Below, piece after piece: positions 53,398 through 62,698 of a stretch of 64,000 nucleotides of DNA; within the stretch, counting starts at the first letter, position 1; each line of letters begins with the position of its first letter. The notes under the pieces were generated by a model. The model worked only from the letters and a program-made list of their open reading frames with translations, had not been told where the DNA came from and did no database searches. Made by a program: the position numbers and the translations under genes. This DNA comes from Massilia glaciei (lineage in GTDB: Bacteria > Pseudomonadota > Gammaproteobacteria > Burkholderiales > Burkholderiaceae_D). The DNA is taken from the NCBI RefSeq assembly GCF_003011895.2, contig NZ_PXWF02000245.1:48178-112177 (forward strand), read 5' to 3'.

Positions 53398-54765
53398 ATG
53401 GATTTAAAGGCAGGTGCGGCTTTGGCCGCTGACCCACTCACAACAGGCCCGGTCGACGCCGATTCACTGCAGTCGCACTTCAACGCCGGCATTTCCGCCG
53501 ACGAGATCGAGCAGGTGTTCCACCTCAAGCGCGCGCAACCGACTCTGACGGCGTTCACGGCGCTGTTCCACGGCGGCAGCGACGGCGTGCTGATCCGCCT
53601 GCTGGTGCTGCGCGAGCTGGCCGCCGACACCAGCACGGCCGCGTTCTCGCGCGCCGACATCAACCTCAAGCTGTCCTACCTCGTCGCCGAGAGCCTCGAG
53701 ACGGTGCTCATGCGCCTGCGCTCGCACGGCCTGCTCGCGTGGGACGCCCAGGCCAGCGTGTACCGCGTCACGCCGATGGCGCGCAACGTGCTCTCGGCGC
53801 TCGACACGCTGCTGTCGATGGGCAAGGCCGACGACGAGGCCGAGATGGGCTTTTTGCTGTCGCAGGTGGCCGGCGCGCAGGCCGTCGGCGGGGTCACCGT
53901 CGACCAGCTCAAGCACCTGCTCGGGCGCCTGGTCGACCTGACCGAGGAGTTCCGCGACGCCATCGCCTCGGGCTCCGAATTCAAGCTGCGCACCTCGCAG
54001 GCGAAGTGGCACATGGCCTGCGACTGGGTCGAGAAGGGCTCGCTCATCCTGCGCGCGATCACCTCCGACGAGCGCGCCGATTCGGCCACCCACAAGGCGG
54101 CCCAGGCGATCGGCCGGGCCCAGAGCGCGCTGCTCAACATGCAGGGTATGTTCTCGCGCGCGCTCAACCAGATCGAGCGCCAGCGCGTGCACCTTGGCCA
54201 GTCGGGCCTGTCGACGACCGACGTCAAGCGCTGGCTGCTGGCGCACGAGGACCTGTCGCAGCTGGCCGTCGGCGCGATCGACCGTCCGGTGGTGCCGCTG
54301 TTTGGCACCCCGGCAGAGATGATCGACGTCGCCGAAACCGAGCTGCTCGCCGAGCGCAACGCCGCCGTCGCGCAGGAGGGGCTGCCCGAGGGCCAGGACG
54401 CGCCGCTGACCGTCAACGACGCGCCGGCGATGCAGGCCGAACTCGACGACTGGCTCGCGCGGCTGTCGGACTTTGCCAACCTGGGCAATTTTCCGAGTTT
54501 TTCGGAGGAGGGCCCGAAGTCGATCCCGATCCAGGACTCGCTGCTGCCGGCCAGCTTCGCGGTGGCCTCGTACCGCGCCTCGCTGCTGCCTTTGCTGGGC
54601 GACGCCTCCGAGGCCAGCCTGCAGGGCGCGACCGCGCAGCTGGCGCGCTTGCCGATCACGTTCTCGGCGGTCGACGAGATGATCCAACTGAACGACCCGC
54701 ACGTAGCGGCGATGTCGATCGCTACGCTCTCACTTGACCTCGAAAGCGCCCCGGACGATGAATGA
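53398..54765 (+). CDS. mksF: MksF-like kleisin subunit of Mks condensin
   Basis: The 455-residue protein is mostly helical. The region around residues 60-130 (FSRADINLKLSYLVAESLET, LRSHGLLAWDAQASVYRVTP) is winged-helix-like, as expected at the N-terminus of MukF/MksF kleisins. The central helical part (about 160-300) resembles the coiled region, and the end resembles a C-terminal winged helix by position. Gene order kleisin-KITE-SMC, length and overlap support the call, which relies on context as much as sequence. The ATG of the next gene overlaps by eight bases. Confidence 0.75.
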   Translation: MDLKAGAALAADPLTTGPVDADSLQSHFNAGISADEIEQVFHLKRAQPTLTAFTALFHGGSDGVLIRLLVLRELAADTSTAAFSRADINLKLSYLVAESLETVLMRLRSHGLLAWDAQASVYRVTPMARNVLSALDTLLSMGKADDEAEMGFLLSQVAGAQAVGGVTVDQLKHLLGRLVDLTEEFRDAIASGSEFKLRTSQAKWHMACDWVEKGSLILRAITSDERADSATHKAAQAIGRAQSALLNMQGMFSRALNQIERQRVHLGQSGLSTTDVKRWLLAHEDLSQLAVGAIDRPVVPLFGTPAEMIDVAETELLAERNAAVAQEGLPEGQDAPLTVNDAPAMQAELDDWLARLSDFANLGNFPSFSEEGPKSIPIQDSLLPASFAVASYRASLLPLLGDASEASLQGATAQLARLPITFSAVDEMIQLNDPHVAAMSIATLSLDLESAPDDE

Positions 54766-55564
54766 CGATTCCCAAATCCTGATTGCGCGCATGCTCACGC
54801 ATCAAACCCTGCGGCGCGACGACAAGATGGTCAAGCGCGTGCTGTCGGACGAATTCTTCCGCGCCGAGGTCGACAAACGATTGCTCGAGTCGGGGCTCAA
54901 GCTGCTCGACAACGTTTACGCGGACCACGTCACGCTGGCGCTGCACCGCTCTGTCGAGCCGAAGATTTTCGGCGCCAAGGACATCTGGCAGAACAATAAT
55001 TTTGGCCTCACGCGCGACGGCGTGGCGCTGCTGGTGGTGCTGTGGGCGCAGATCATCCTGCCCAAGCGCGAACGCCAGGAGTCGCACCAGAACGCCGAGG
55101 ACGACCAGAACGACCTGTTCGACAAGGACAAGCCGATGCCGCGCGCCGAGGACACCTCGATCGGCATCTCGTACACCGCGCTGCTGTCGGACTTCGGCGA
55201 CAAGCTCGGCAAAAAAACGCGCATGGACATGAACCTCGGCTCGCTCTCCAAGCTCGGCTTCATCGAGCGCCGCGGCGACGTGATCCTCGAGGGCCCGCTG
55301 CTCGATTTGATGATGGACACCGACGTGCTCAAGGAACGCATCATCAACGGCGCGCTGACCGACGTGTTCAAGCGCGCGCCGGCGACCGTGGTCGCGCTGC
55401 GGCGGCCCGCCGCCGCGGAAGCCGAAACGGAAGCCGCGGCGGAAGCTGAAGCGCAGAGCGCGCCGGAGTCCGCGCCGGCTTCCGGGCCGGAGCTTGAACC
55501 GGCCGCGCCCGCAGCCGCGCCCGAAGCGCCGCCCGATGCCAACGACACCCCAACCAGAGACTGA
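54758..55564 (+). CDS. mksE: MksE-like KITE subunit of Mks condensin
   Basis: The product is 268 residues from the ATG at 54758 (MNDDSQILIARMLTHQTL). The core has winged-helix-like segments (DGVALLVVLWAQIILPK, ISYTALLSDFGDKLGKK, LGSLSKLGFIERRGDVILEG) of MukE/MksE-type KITE proteins. A low-complexity Ala/Pro/Glu tail covers about the last 50 residues and encodes an acidic linker. It sits between the kleisin and the SMC gene, three bases before the SMC ATG. Confidence 0.75.
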   Translation: MNDDSQILIARMLTHQTLRRDDKMVKRVLSDEFFRAEVDKRLLESGLKLLDNVYADHVTLALHRSVEPKIFGAKDIWQNNNFGLTRDGVALLVVLWAQIILPKRERQESHQNAEDDQNDLFDKDKPMPRAEDTSIGISYTALLSDFGDKLGKKTRMDMNLGSLSKLGFIERRGDVILEGPLLDLMMDTDVLKERIINGALTDVFKRAPATVVALRRPAAAEAETEAAAEAEAQSAPESAPASGPELEPAAPAAAPEAPPDANDTPTRD

Positions 55565-55566
55565 TC

Positions 55567-58398
55567 ATGTTCCACATTAAATCGCTTGAACTGGTTCATT
55601 GGGATTACTGGCAGCGGATCAAAAACATCCCGCTCGACGCCAAGATCATCACCATCGCGGGCCAGAACGGCTCGGGCAAGACCACGCTGCTCGACGCGCT
55701 GCGCACGCTGTTCGGCCTCGACTGCTCGATGGGGCGCACCTACAAGCATTACGCGCGCCACTCGGGGCAGCAGACCGCGTGGATCCGCGCCGTGGTCGAC
55801 AACAAGGCGGTCGGCCGCCAGTTGTCCAACCGGCCGTTCCGCAGTTCCGGGTTTTTCAGCGACGACGAGGTCACGCTGTTCTGCCAAATCCAGAAAAACG
55901 GCGGCGACTGGAAGCGCCAATACCTGATGCGCCCGGGCTGCGTGCAGATCGAGGACATCAGCGAGGCCACCGACTGGCTCGGCGTCGAGAACTACCGCAA
56001 GCGCCTGGCCAACGCGGGCCTGTCGCCCGCGATGGCCAAGGTGCTGGCGCTCGAGCAGGGCGAGACCGACAAATTGTGCGAATACGCGCCGCGCCAGTTG
56101 CTCGACCTGGTGTTCCAGGTGTTCGGCGACAAGGAGGTGCTCGACGCCTACGACGAGGCCAAGCGCCACCAGCGCGACACCGAGACCGAACTGAAACGCT
56201 TCGAGTCCGAGCTCGAAGCGTCGCGCACCAACCTCGAGGGCCTGCGCCTGCGGGTGGCCAACTACCACCAGTGGGAGGACCTGCACAAGGAGCGCCGCAA
56301 CCTGCTCGAGGAGGTGCTGCCAAGCCTCGAGTACCATGAGGCGCGCGAAAAGGCGGCCGCGGTCAGCCGCGCGCTGCGCGACGCCCGCAAACCGATGGCG
56401 CAGGCCGATTCGCAATTGATCGAAAAGCGCAACGCGCTCGCCACCCAGGCGCGCGCCCTGACCGACGCGCAGCAGCAGGAGACGCTGCTCGAACAGGAGG
56501 GCAGCGTGCTGGCGAGCCGCCTGACCCTGATCAACGGCAAGCTCAAGCCGCTCGACGGCCTGCTCGAACAAAAGGAGCGCCTGCAAAAGTTGGCGGCCGA
56601 TTCGGGCGCCGACATCGCCGAGGTGGCCGCGCAGCTCGAGGAAAAGGACGCCGAACTGGCGCGCCAGAAGCAAGCGCGCGAGACGCTGTCGAACCGGATC
56701 CGGGCCGACCAGGAGACCATCTCCGCGCTGCAGGGCAAGACCGCGATGCCGGAGCCGGAGGCGGTGCGCGGCATGCGGCGCGCGCTGCGCGACGCCGGCA
56801 TCGCGCACGCGATGCTGTCCGATATCGTCGAAGTGACCGACGCCAAGTGGCAGGGCGCGGTCGAGGGCGTGTTGGGCGGCTACGCCTCGGTGGTGCTGCT
56901 CGAACGGGCCAAGGACGCGCCGGCCGCGTACCGGCTGGCCGAGACCGAGCGCTATCGCCACTTCATCGTGCCCGAATGCGTGGCCGCGCCCAATTCGAAG
57001 GACGACAGCCTGCTGTCGGTGGTGCGCTTTTCGGCGCCGGCGCCGTCGTGGCTGATCGACCAGCTCGCGCGCATCAGCCGCGTCGATTCGGTCGACGCCG
57101 GCTTCAAGCTGTCGAACGTGGACGAATGGATCACGCCCGACGCCTACCACCGCGAACGGCGCGGCGGACGCTCGCTGTTTGTCGAGGCGGCGCGCTACCG
57201 GTTTGGTTCGGCCGGGCGCACCCAGCGCCTCGAGGCATTGCAAAAATCGCTGCCGGCGCTCGAGTCGAAAGAGGACGTGCTCACGCTCGCCATCAGCAAG
57301 CTGGCGGCCGAGGTGGGCGCGCTCAAGGCGCGCATCGCCGGGGTCGACGCGGCCAAGGAGCTGACGGCGCGCCAGGCCGAATTCGAGGAGGCCGCGCGCA
57401 ACAGCGCCCCGCTCAAGGCCGAGCGCCTCGAGGTCGGTTCGCGCCTCGGCGAATTGCAGGCCTTGACCAAGGCCGCGACGGTTGCGCGCACCCGCGCTGA
57501 CGCGGTCTGGCAGAACGCGCGCGTGGTGCTGTCGGAGGCCGAGGCGGGCCTGCGCCTGGGCCACAAGAAGCAGATCGAACAGCGCGCCGAGCAGGCCAAG
57601 GCGCTGCTGCAGCTGCGCCGCAGCTGGCGCCACCTGCCGCAGGGCTGGCGCCGGCCCGCGCGGCGCGCCTCGCTGGTGGCCGAACACCAGAACGCGCACC
57701 AGGTGGACCTGCGCGTGTCGTCGCTCCAGCACAGCCTCGCGCGTGACGACTGGGAGCTCGACGCCACCGTCATCGACCAGCACCACCGCCTGGGCGACCA
57801 GCTGCAGGGCCGCCAGAACGAGACCGACGAGCGGCGTTACCAGAACAACCGCGCGATCGAGGCCACCGGCAACGCGCGCGGCGCCTACATCGAGCGCCTG
57901 CGCTACACGGTCAAGTCCTACAGCAAGAACATCAAGGAGCTCGGCGAACTGGCCGGGATCGAGGTGCACGCCGACCCGGTGCGGCTCGAGAACGACGACG
58001 TGCAGCTGGCGCAGGCCGGCCTGCACGTGCGCTTCAAGTTCGACGGCAAGGACCAGATCGGGATGAACGACGGCGAGGCCTCGGGCGGCCAGCAGGTCAT
58101 GAAGTCGCTGGTGCTGCTGATCGGCCTGCTCAAGTCGGAGGAGGGCTCGGGCGGCTTCGTGTTCATCGACGAGCCGTTCGCCCACCTCGACATCCGCAAC
58201 ATCCAGCTGGTCGGCGAGTTCCTCAAGAACACCGAGGCGCAGTATTTGATGACGACGCCGCTGACGCACAACACCGACGTCTACGACCCGTCCGAACTGA
58301 CGCTCATCACGAGCAAAAAGAAGAAGGACATGTTGTGGGCGCAGCCGATCTTCGTGCTCCAGCGGCGATTGGCGCCGGCGGGCAAGGCGGCCGCGTAA
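55567..58398 (+). CDS. mksB: MksB-like SMC ATPase of Mks condensin
   Basis: The 943-residue protein has Walker A GQNGSGKTT (32-40), a C-terminal signature ASGGQQ (838-843) and Walker B FVFIDEP with Asp868-Glu869. Long Glu/Arg/Ala-rich coiled coils (about 190-390 and 560-690) flank a hinge-like domain (about 395-540, VEGVLGGYASVVLLERAKD). Size and neighbour order match the Mks rather than the larger MukB type. It would load on DNA with MksE/MksF for chromosome folding or plasmid restriction. No fourth, nuclease subunit lies nearby. Confidence 0.85.
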   Translation: MFHIKSLELVHWDYWQRIKNIPLDAKIITIAGQNGSGKTTLLDALRTLFGLDCSMGRTYKHYARHSGQQTAWIRAVVDNKAVGRQLSNRPFRSSGFFSDDEVTLFCQIQKNGGDWKRQYLMRPGCVQIEDISEATDWLGVENYRKRLANAGLSPAMAKVLALEQGETDKLCEYAPRQLLDLVFQVFGDKEVLDAYDEAKRHQRDTETELKRFESELEASRTNLEGLRLRVANYHQWEDLHKERRNLLEEVLPSLEYHEAREKAAAVSRALRDARKPMAQADSQLIEKRNALATQARALTDAQQQETLLEQEGSVLASRLTLINGKLKPLDGLLEQKERLQKLAADSGADIAEVAAQLEEKDAELARQKQARETLSNRIRADQETISALQGKTAMPEPEAVRGMRRALRDAGIAHAMLSDIVEVTDAKWQGAVEGVLGGYASVVLLERAKDAPAAYRLAETERYRHFIVPECVAAPNSKDDSLLSVVRFSAPAPSWLIDQLARISRVDSVDAGFKLSNVDEWITPDAYHRERRGGRSLFVEAARYRFGSAGRTQRLEALQKSLPALESKEDVLTLAISKLAAEVGALKARIAGVDAAKELTARQAEFEEAARNSAPLKAERLEVGSRLGELQALTKAATVARTRADAVWQNARVVLSEAEAGLRLGHKKQIEQRAEQAKALLQLRRSWRHLPQGWRRPARRASLVAEHQNAHQVDLRVSSLQHSLARDDWELDATVIDQHHRLGDQLQGRQNETDERRYQNNRAIEATGNARGAYIERLRYTVKSYSKNIKELGELAGIEVHADPVRLENDDVQLAQAGLHVRFKFDGKDQIGMNDGEASGGQQVMKSLVLLIGLLKSEEGSGGFVFIDEPFAHLDIRNIQLVGEFLKNTEAQYLMTTPLTHNTDVYDPSELTLITSKKKKDMLWAQPIFVLQRRLAPAGKAAA

Positions 58399-58473
58399 AC
58401 ACGGGGGAACGTTCCCGTTGACAAGCATTTGGCAAGTGCGCAAGATACGACCTCAACCCCAATCGAGGTCCCC

Positions 58474-60924
58474 ATGCGCAACCGTTTATCGCTCGTCCCG
58501 CTGACCCTTTCCCTGCTTGCCGCGGTGTCGCAAGCGCAGGCGCAGTACCAGTTGCCGCCCGCGCCATTGCAGGCGGTGGTCGACGCGCCGCGCGCGCCCG
58601 GCGTCGGGCTCTCGCCCAGGCGCGACCTGGCCACCATGGTCGATTCGCCGGCGCTGCCGGGCATCGCCGAAGTGGCCCAGCCCGAGCTCAAGCTGGCCGG
58701 CCTGCGCATCAATCCGCGCACCTATTCGCCGAGCCGCTTCTCGTTCGGCAGCGGCCTGGCGCTGCTCGACATCGGCACCGGCAAGCGGATGGCCGTTAGC
58801 GGCCTGCCGCAAACGCTGCGGCTGGCCGCGAGCGCCTGGTCGCCCGACCAGCGCCACCTGGCCTTCACCCACGTCGCGCTGGCCGAAAAGGAGGGCGCCG
58901 CGTCCGAGGTCCAGTTGTGGCTGCTCGACGTGGGCACCCGGCGCGCCAGGCGGCTCGGCACGCACGCGCTGTCGCATTTGTCGGGCACCGGTTTCAGCTG
59001 GATGCCCGACTCCAAAACCCTGCTGGTGCAGCTGCGCCCGGCCGCGCTGGGCAAGGCGCCGGTGGCGACCGGCATCCCGAGCGGGCCGAGCCTGCAGGAC
59101 AGCCAGAAAAGCGTGGGCGTGCGCCAGCTGCGCACCTACCAGGACTTGCTCAAGAACGAGGCCGACGCCCAGCTGTTCGAGCACTACGCGACCTCGCAGA
59201 TCGCGCTCGTCGCGCTCGACGGCAAGGCGCGCATGGTCGGCGCGCCCGACCTGTTCCTGTCGGTGTCGGCCGCGCCCGGCGGCAGGCATCTGCTGACGAA
59301 CGCGATGCAGCGCCCCTTTTCGTACGTGGTGCCGGCCAGCGCCTTCGGGCGCCGCACCGAGGTGCGCGACCTGGGCGGCAAGGTGGTCCACCTGGTGGCG
59401 GACAAGCCGCTCGAGGAGGGTCTGCCACCCGGCAACGACGCGGTCTCGGCGGGCGTGCGCAGCGTCAGCTGGCGGGTCGACGCGCCGGCCACGCTGGTGT
59501 GGGCCGAGGCGCAGGACGGCGGCGACCCGGCCAAGGCGGCCGAGGTGCGCGACATCGTCTACACCCAGGCCGCGCCGTTCACCGGCAAACCGGCGCCGCT
59601 GGCCAAGCTGGGCATGCGCTACTACGACGTGAGCTGGGGCCGCGGCGACGTCGCCCTGCTGACCGAGGCCTGGTACAAGACGCGCGCCGTCAAGACCTGG
59701 CGCGTGCAGCCCGACCGCGCCGGCGCGCCGCAGGAGCTGTTGTTTGACTACTCGATGGAGGACCGATACCAGCAGCCGGGCGAGCCGGTCACCATGCCCG
59801 ACGGCGCGGGCCGTCCGCGCCTGCTGATCGGCGCCGGCGACACCATCCTGCTGTCGGGCGAGGGCGCCTCGGACGCCGGCGACCGGCCGTTCGTCGACCG
59901 TTTTAGCCTCGCCACCAAGGCCAAGGAACGGCTGTTCCAAAGCAGCGGCACGTATTACGAGAACGTGGTCGCGCTGCTCGACGCCGACGCCACCCGCCTG
60001 CTGACCACGCGCGAGTCGCCCAAGGAGCGGCCCAACTACTATGTGCGCGACCTCAAACGCGATGGCGCGTCGCAGCTGACCGCGCTGACCAGCTTCGCGC
60101 ACCCGACGCCGCAGTTGAAGGACGTGCAGAAGGAGCAGATCCGCTACAAGCGCGCCGACGGCGTCGACCTGACGGCGACGCTGATGCTGCCGCCGAACTA
60201 CGAGCCCAAGCGCGACGGTCCGCTGCCCTTGCTGATGTGGGCCTATCCGCAGGAGTTTAAGAGCGCCAGCGCGGCCAGCCAGACCACGGGTTCGCCGCAC
60301 CGTTTCAACGCGGTCAGCTATTGGGGGCCGGCGGCGATGCTGGCGATGGGCTACGCGGTGCTCGACAACCCGTCGATGCCGATCGTCGGCGCCGGCGAGG
60401 CCGAGCCAAACGACAGCTATCTGCCCCAGCTCGTTGCCAACGCCGAGGCCGCGGTCGACGAGGTGGTGCGGCGCGGCGTCGCAGAACGCCACCGGATCGC
60501 CATCGGCGGCCACTCGTATGGCGCTTTCATGACCGGCAACCTGCTCGCGCACACGCGCCTGTTCAAGGCCGGCATCGCCCGCAGCGGCGCCTACAACCGC
60601 ACGCTCACGCCGTTCGGCTTCCAGTCGGAGGACCGCCAGTTCTGGAAGGCCAAGGACGTGTACCAGACCATGTCGCCGTTTTACAATGCGGAGAAAATCA
60701 AGGACGCGATCTTGTTCATCCACGGCGAGCAGGATAACAATTCGGGCACCTTCCCGATGCAGAGCGAGCGCATGTTCCAGGCCGTCAAAGGGCTGGGCGG
60801 CACCGCACGTTTGGTGATGCTGCCCAACGAGAGCCACGGCTACCGCGCGCGCGAGTCGATCATGCACATGCTGTACGAAACCAACGTCTGGCTCGACAAG
60901 TACGTCAAGAACGCCAAGCCGTAA
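58474..60924 (+). CDS. S9 family prolyl-oligopeptidase-like serine peptidase, exported
   Basis: The product is 816 residues from the ATG at 58474 with GAGG upstream. A signal peptide (MRNRLSLVPLTLSLLAAVSQ-AQA) precedes a propeller-like domain and the C-terminal alpha/beta hydrolase. The nucleophile is Ser681 in GGHSYGAFM. The Asp and His fall in HGEQDNNSGTFPMQ and LPNESHGY. It resembles the glutamyl endopeptidase-like branch of S9. It should degrade short peptides in the periplasm. Confidence 0.9.
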   Translation: MRNRLSLVPLTLSLLAAVSQAQAQYQLPPAPLQAVVDAPRAPGVGLSPRRDLATMVDSPALPGIAEVAQPELKLAGLRINPRTYSPSRFSFGSGLALLDIGTGKRMAVSGLPQTLRLAASAWSPDQRHLAFTHVALAEKEGAASEVQLWLLDVGTRRARRLGTHALSHLSGTGFSWMPDSKTLLVQLRPAALGKAPVATGIPSGPSLQDSQKSVGVRQLRTYQDLLKNEADAQLFEHYATSQIALVALDGKARMVGAPDLFLSVSAAPGGRHLLTNAMQRPFSYVVPASAFGRRTEVRDLGGKVVHLVADKPLEEGLPPGNDAVSAGVRSVSWRVDAPATLVWAEAQDGGDPAKAAEVRDIVYTQAAPFTGKPAPLAKLGMRYYDVSWGRGDVALLTEAWYKTRAVKTWRVQPDRAGAPQELLFDYSMEDRYQQPGEPVTMPDGAGRPRLLIGAGDTILLSGEGASDAGDRPFVDRFSLATKAKERLFQSSGTYYENVVALLDADATRLLTTRESPKERPNYYVRDLKRDGASQLTALTSFAHPTPQLKDVQKEQIRYKRADGVDLTATLMLPPNYEPKRDGPLPLLMWAYPQEFKSASAASQTTGSPHRFNAVSYWGPAAMLAMGYAVLDNPSMPIVGAGEAEPNDSYLPQLVANAEAAVDEVVRRGVAERHRIAIGGHSYGAFMTGNLLAHTRLFKAGIARSGAYNRTLTPFGFQSEDRQFWKAKDVYQTMSPFYNAEKIKDAILFIHGEQDNNSGTFPMQSERMFQAVKGLGGTARLVMLPNESHGYRARESIMHMLYETNVWLDKYVKNAKP

Positions 60925-60936
60925 GGGCGCGCGGCG

Positions 60937-61002
60937 CAGTCACAGCCGAATCACAGCCGAGTCACAGCCAAATCACAGCCAAATCACAGCCAAATCACAG
61001 CC
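60937..61002. repeat. 11-base tandem repeat after the S9 gene
   Basis: Six copies of an AAATCACAGCC unit follow one another, the first three with G for A variants. They start 13 bases after the S9 stop and end against the hairpin at 60999-61030. They encode nothing I can see. Confidence 0.85.
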
Positions 61003-61030
61003 TCGGCGCGGCCGCGTCCTCGGCTTTTTT
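60999..61030 (+). terminator. Possible rho-independent terminator of the S9 gene
   Basis: AGCCTCGGCGCGG and CCGCGTCCTCGGCT can form an imperfect GC-rich stem. A run of six T follows at 61025-61030. The loop is very short, so this is only a likely terminator. Confidence 0.35.
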
Positions 61031-61531
61031 GAGGGCGCGGCGCCAGCAGAGGCATAGGGGCCCGCAATAGTACATTCGGGAGCCTTCTCGGGAATACAAT
61101 GACATTGTCCGCCTCACTTTGGACAGCGCCACGGTAATGTACGATTGCGGGACCTGTGCCGTGCTGTTAATTAATTACGCCTCCGTGCGGGACGTCGGTT
61201 GCGAGTGTTTCTGAATGTGCGATTGCGGAACCTGTCAGTGTGCCCCTCGGCTCTATGCTCCTGAGTCCACGAGCCCTTCAGTTATCCTGCGCACCTACCT
61301 GCTCATAAAAGAGCGCCAGCCAGCTTAATCACCAACCAGCATCCACCCCTAAGCCTTTGAGCTAAAGGCACTTTCGATGCCCTCAAGGGTGCGCTGCGCT
61401 GTGCTCCGCCCGCCCTTGACCACACCGAAAACTCAGTTGTCATTGCGACTTGTAGGCAACCGCGCACCTGGTTGGCGCAAAGCGCAGCTTGTCAATTTCC
61501 AATCGAAACTGCATTGGGCCCACGATTTTAC
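61031..61531. other. Gene-free boundary of AT-rich island with repeated motifs
   Basis: No gene is supported here. A 22-base motif of the form AATGTRCGATTGCGG followed by RACCTGT occurs at 61136-61157 and 61214-61235. An inverted related copy lies at 61056-61076 (read on the other strand: AATGTACTATTGCGGG and onward). GC content falls abruptly to the right of about 61500. Repeated end motifs beside a composition shift suggest a transposon or integrative-element terminus. Confidence 0.5.
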
Positions 61532-62698
61532 CTACCCCTGATGTGAACATTTGTTCGCCAAATACAATAATAAACACTCCATCATTTCGCTCATAGAATC
61601 GTTAAATTTATCGATGCTTGAAAATGAATGAAACATTATGTTTCTAATGTAATACAACTTTGACGCGAAATCCGTGTCATCAGGCATGCTATCGACCGCT
61701 TCTTCGTTATTTTTAATTGTTTCATTCATTTCATTATCAACCTCAGAAATTTTTTCTTGCGAATCGATAAAGTCCAAATTAGATTCAATTTTTTTATGCA
61801 AGCGATTAATTGCAGCAACAAGAATTTCATCATTTTTGGAGAACACGCTACGCACGCGATTTTTCTCTTTTGCAAATTCATTAACTACATCAAGCGATTT
61901 TCTTGCACGCACAATATTGGTTCTATTTTTATATTTCTCTACAAATATCTGAATTTTTCTCTCAAATTCAATTTGCATGAAAAATTCCACAACTTGCCAT
62001 GCATAAAAAAAAGCAAAAAATGAGTTTTTTTCGTGAGGAATAAGCTCAAATAGCGCCTTCCGTAAAAATGGAAAGTCTGTTGAAGCTTTTTTTAGATTCA
62101 ACGAATCAGAAATACTTACTTGTCGTGTCGATCGATTTCCCAATGCGAAAGCCTGACTGTCTGCAAAAAATCCGTTTTCTATAAGTTGGGGAAAATAGAA
62201 ATCGACGAACTCTTCAGCCGTTTTTGCTTCGCATTCCGCATTAAAAACACAATAAAAACAGTTTTGATCAATAAATTGGTCGAGAGTTAAAGGACGCTTC
62301 ATTCCATCAAAATATTTTGGAAATTCCTTTATTTTTTCACTAATCTCTTGCCCTGCCATTTTTATAATATGATCAATAGCAATAATGGCAAATGGACCAA
62401 ACATTGCATTCCTCACGTATTTATGCGAGGTCGATAAAAGCGCGGCTCCAGGAATAATAAACCCTACCGTAATTTTCTTATTTTTTAATTCAATTATTTG
62501 ATTTTCTTTAGGGCGTTCCTTACGACGTAGGCGAATGACTATATGATCTACACCACCGAAAGCCGTAGCTTTGCTCAAGTACTTCCAACTAAATTGAGGG
62601 ACCGCTATGGCTGTTCGTTCGACACCAATTTTAATATTAATCGCTGCTACTGATCGATATGGGAGGTACATACTATATACCCAATCTGCGAGCCCCAT
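61532..62698 (-). CDS. Island protein of unknown function (388 residues)
   Basis: The ATG at 62698 gives 388 residues. It overlaps the end of the upstream gene by 26 bases, so the two probably act together. The N-terminal part is beta-rich (AINIKIGVERTAIAVPQFSW, GGVDHIVIRLRRKE). The middle has CFYCVFNAEC with three Cys and the C-terminal third is helical and acidic. It is AT-rich, with codon use unlike the rest of the window. I do not recognise the family. Confidence 0.75.
   Translation of the reverse strand: MGLADWVYSMYLPYRSVAAINIKIGVERTAIAVPQFSWKYLSKATAFGGVDHIVIRLRRKERPKENQIIELKNKKITVGFIIPGAALLSTSHKYVRNAMFGPFAIIAIDHIIKMAGQEISEKIKEFPKYFDGMKRPLTLDQFIDQNCFYCVFNAECEAKTAEEFVDFYFPQLIENGFFADSQAFALGNRSTRQVSISDSLNLKKASTDFPFLRKALFELIPHEKNSFFAFFYAWQVVEFFMQIEFERKIQIFVEKYKNRTNIVRARKSLDVVNEFAKEKNRVRSVFSKNDEILVAAINRLHKKIESNLDFIDSQEKISEVDNEMNETIKNNEEAVDSMPDDTDFASKLYYIRNIMFHSFSSIDKFNDSMSEMMECLLLYLANKCSHQG

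Noticed and set aside
54916..58443. Long antisense ORF of 1175 codons across the MksB-like gene
   Set aside because: It mirrors a gene with full Walker and signature motifs. High GC content makes long antisense frames common; composition is His/Ala/Arg/Val rich without domains.
58486..60867. Antisense ORF across the S9 peptidase gene
   Set aside because: The sense strand has signal peptide and catalytic triad; the antisense product has no recognisable features.
60937..61002. 11-base repeats as CRISPR or iteron origin
   Set aside because: There are no spacers and no replication gene or DnaA box beside them.
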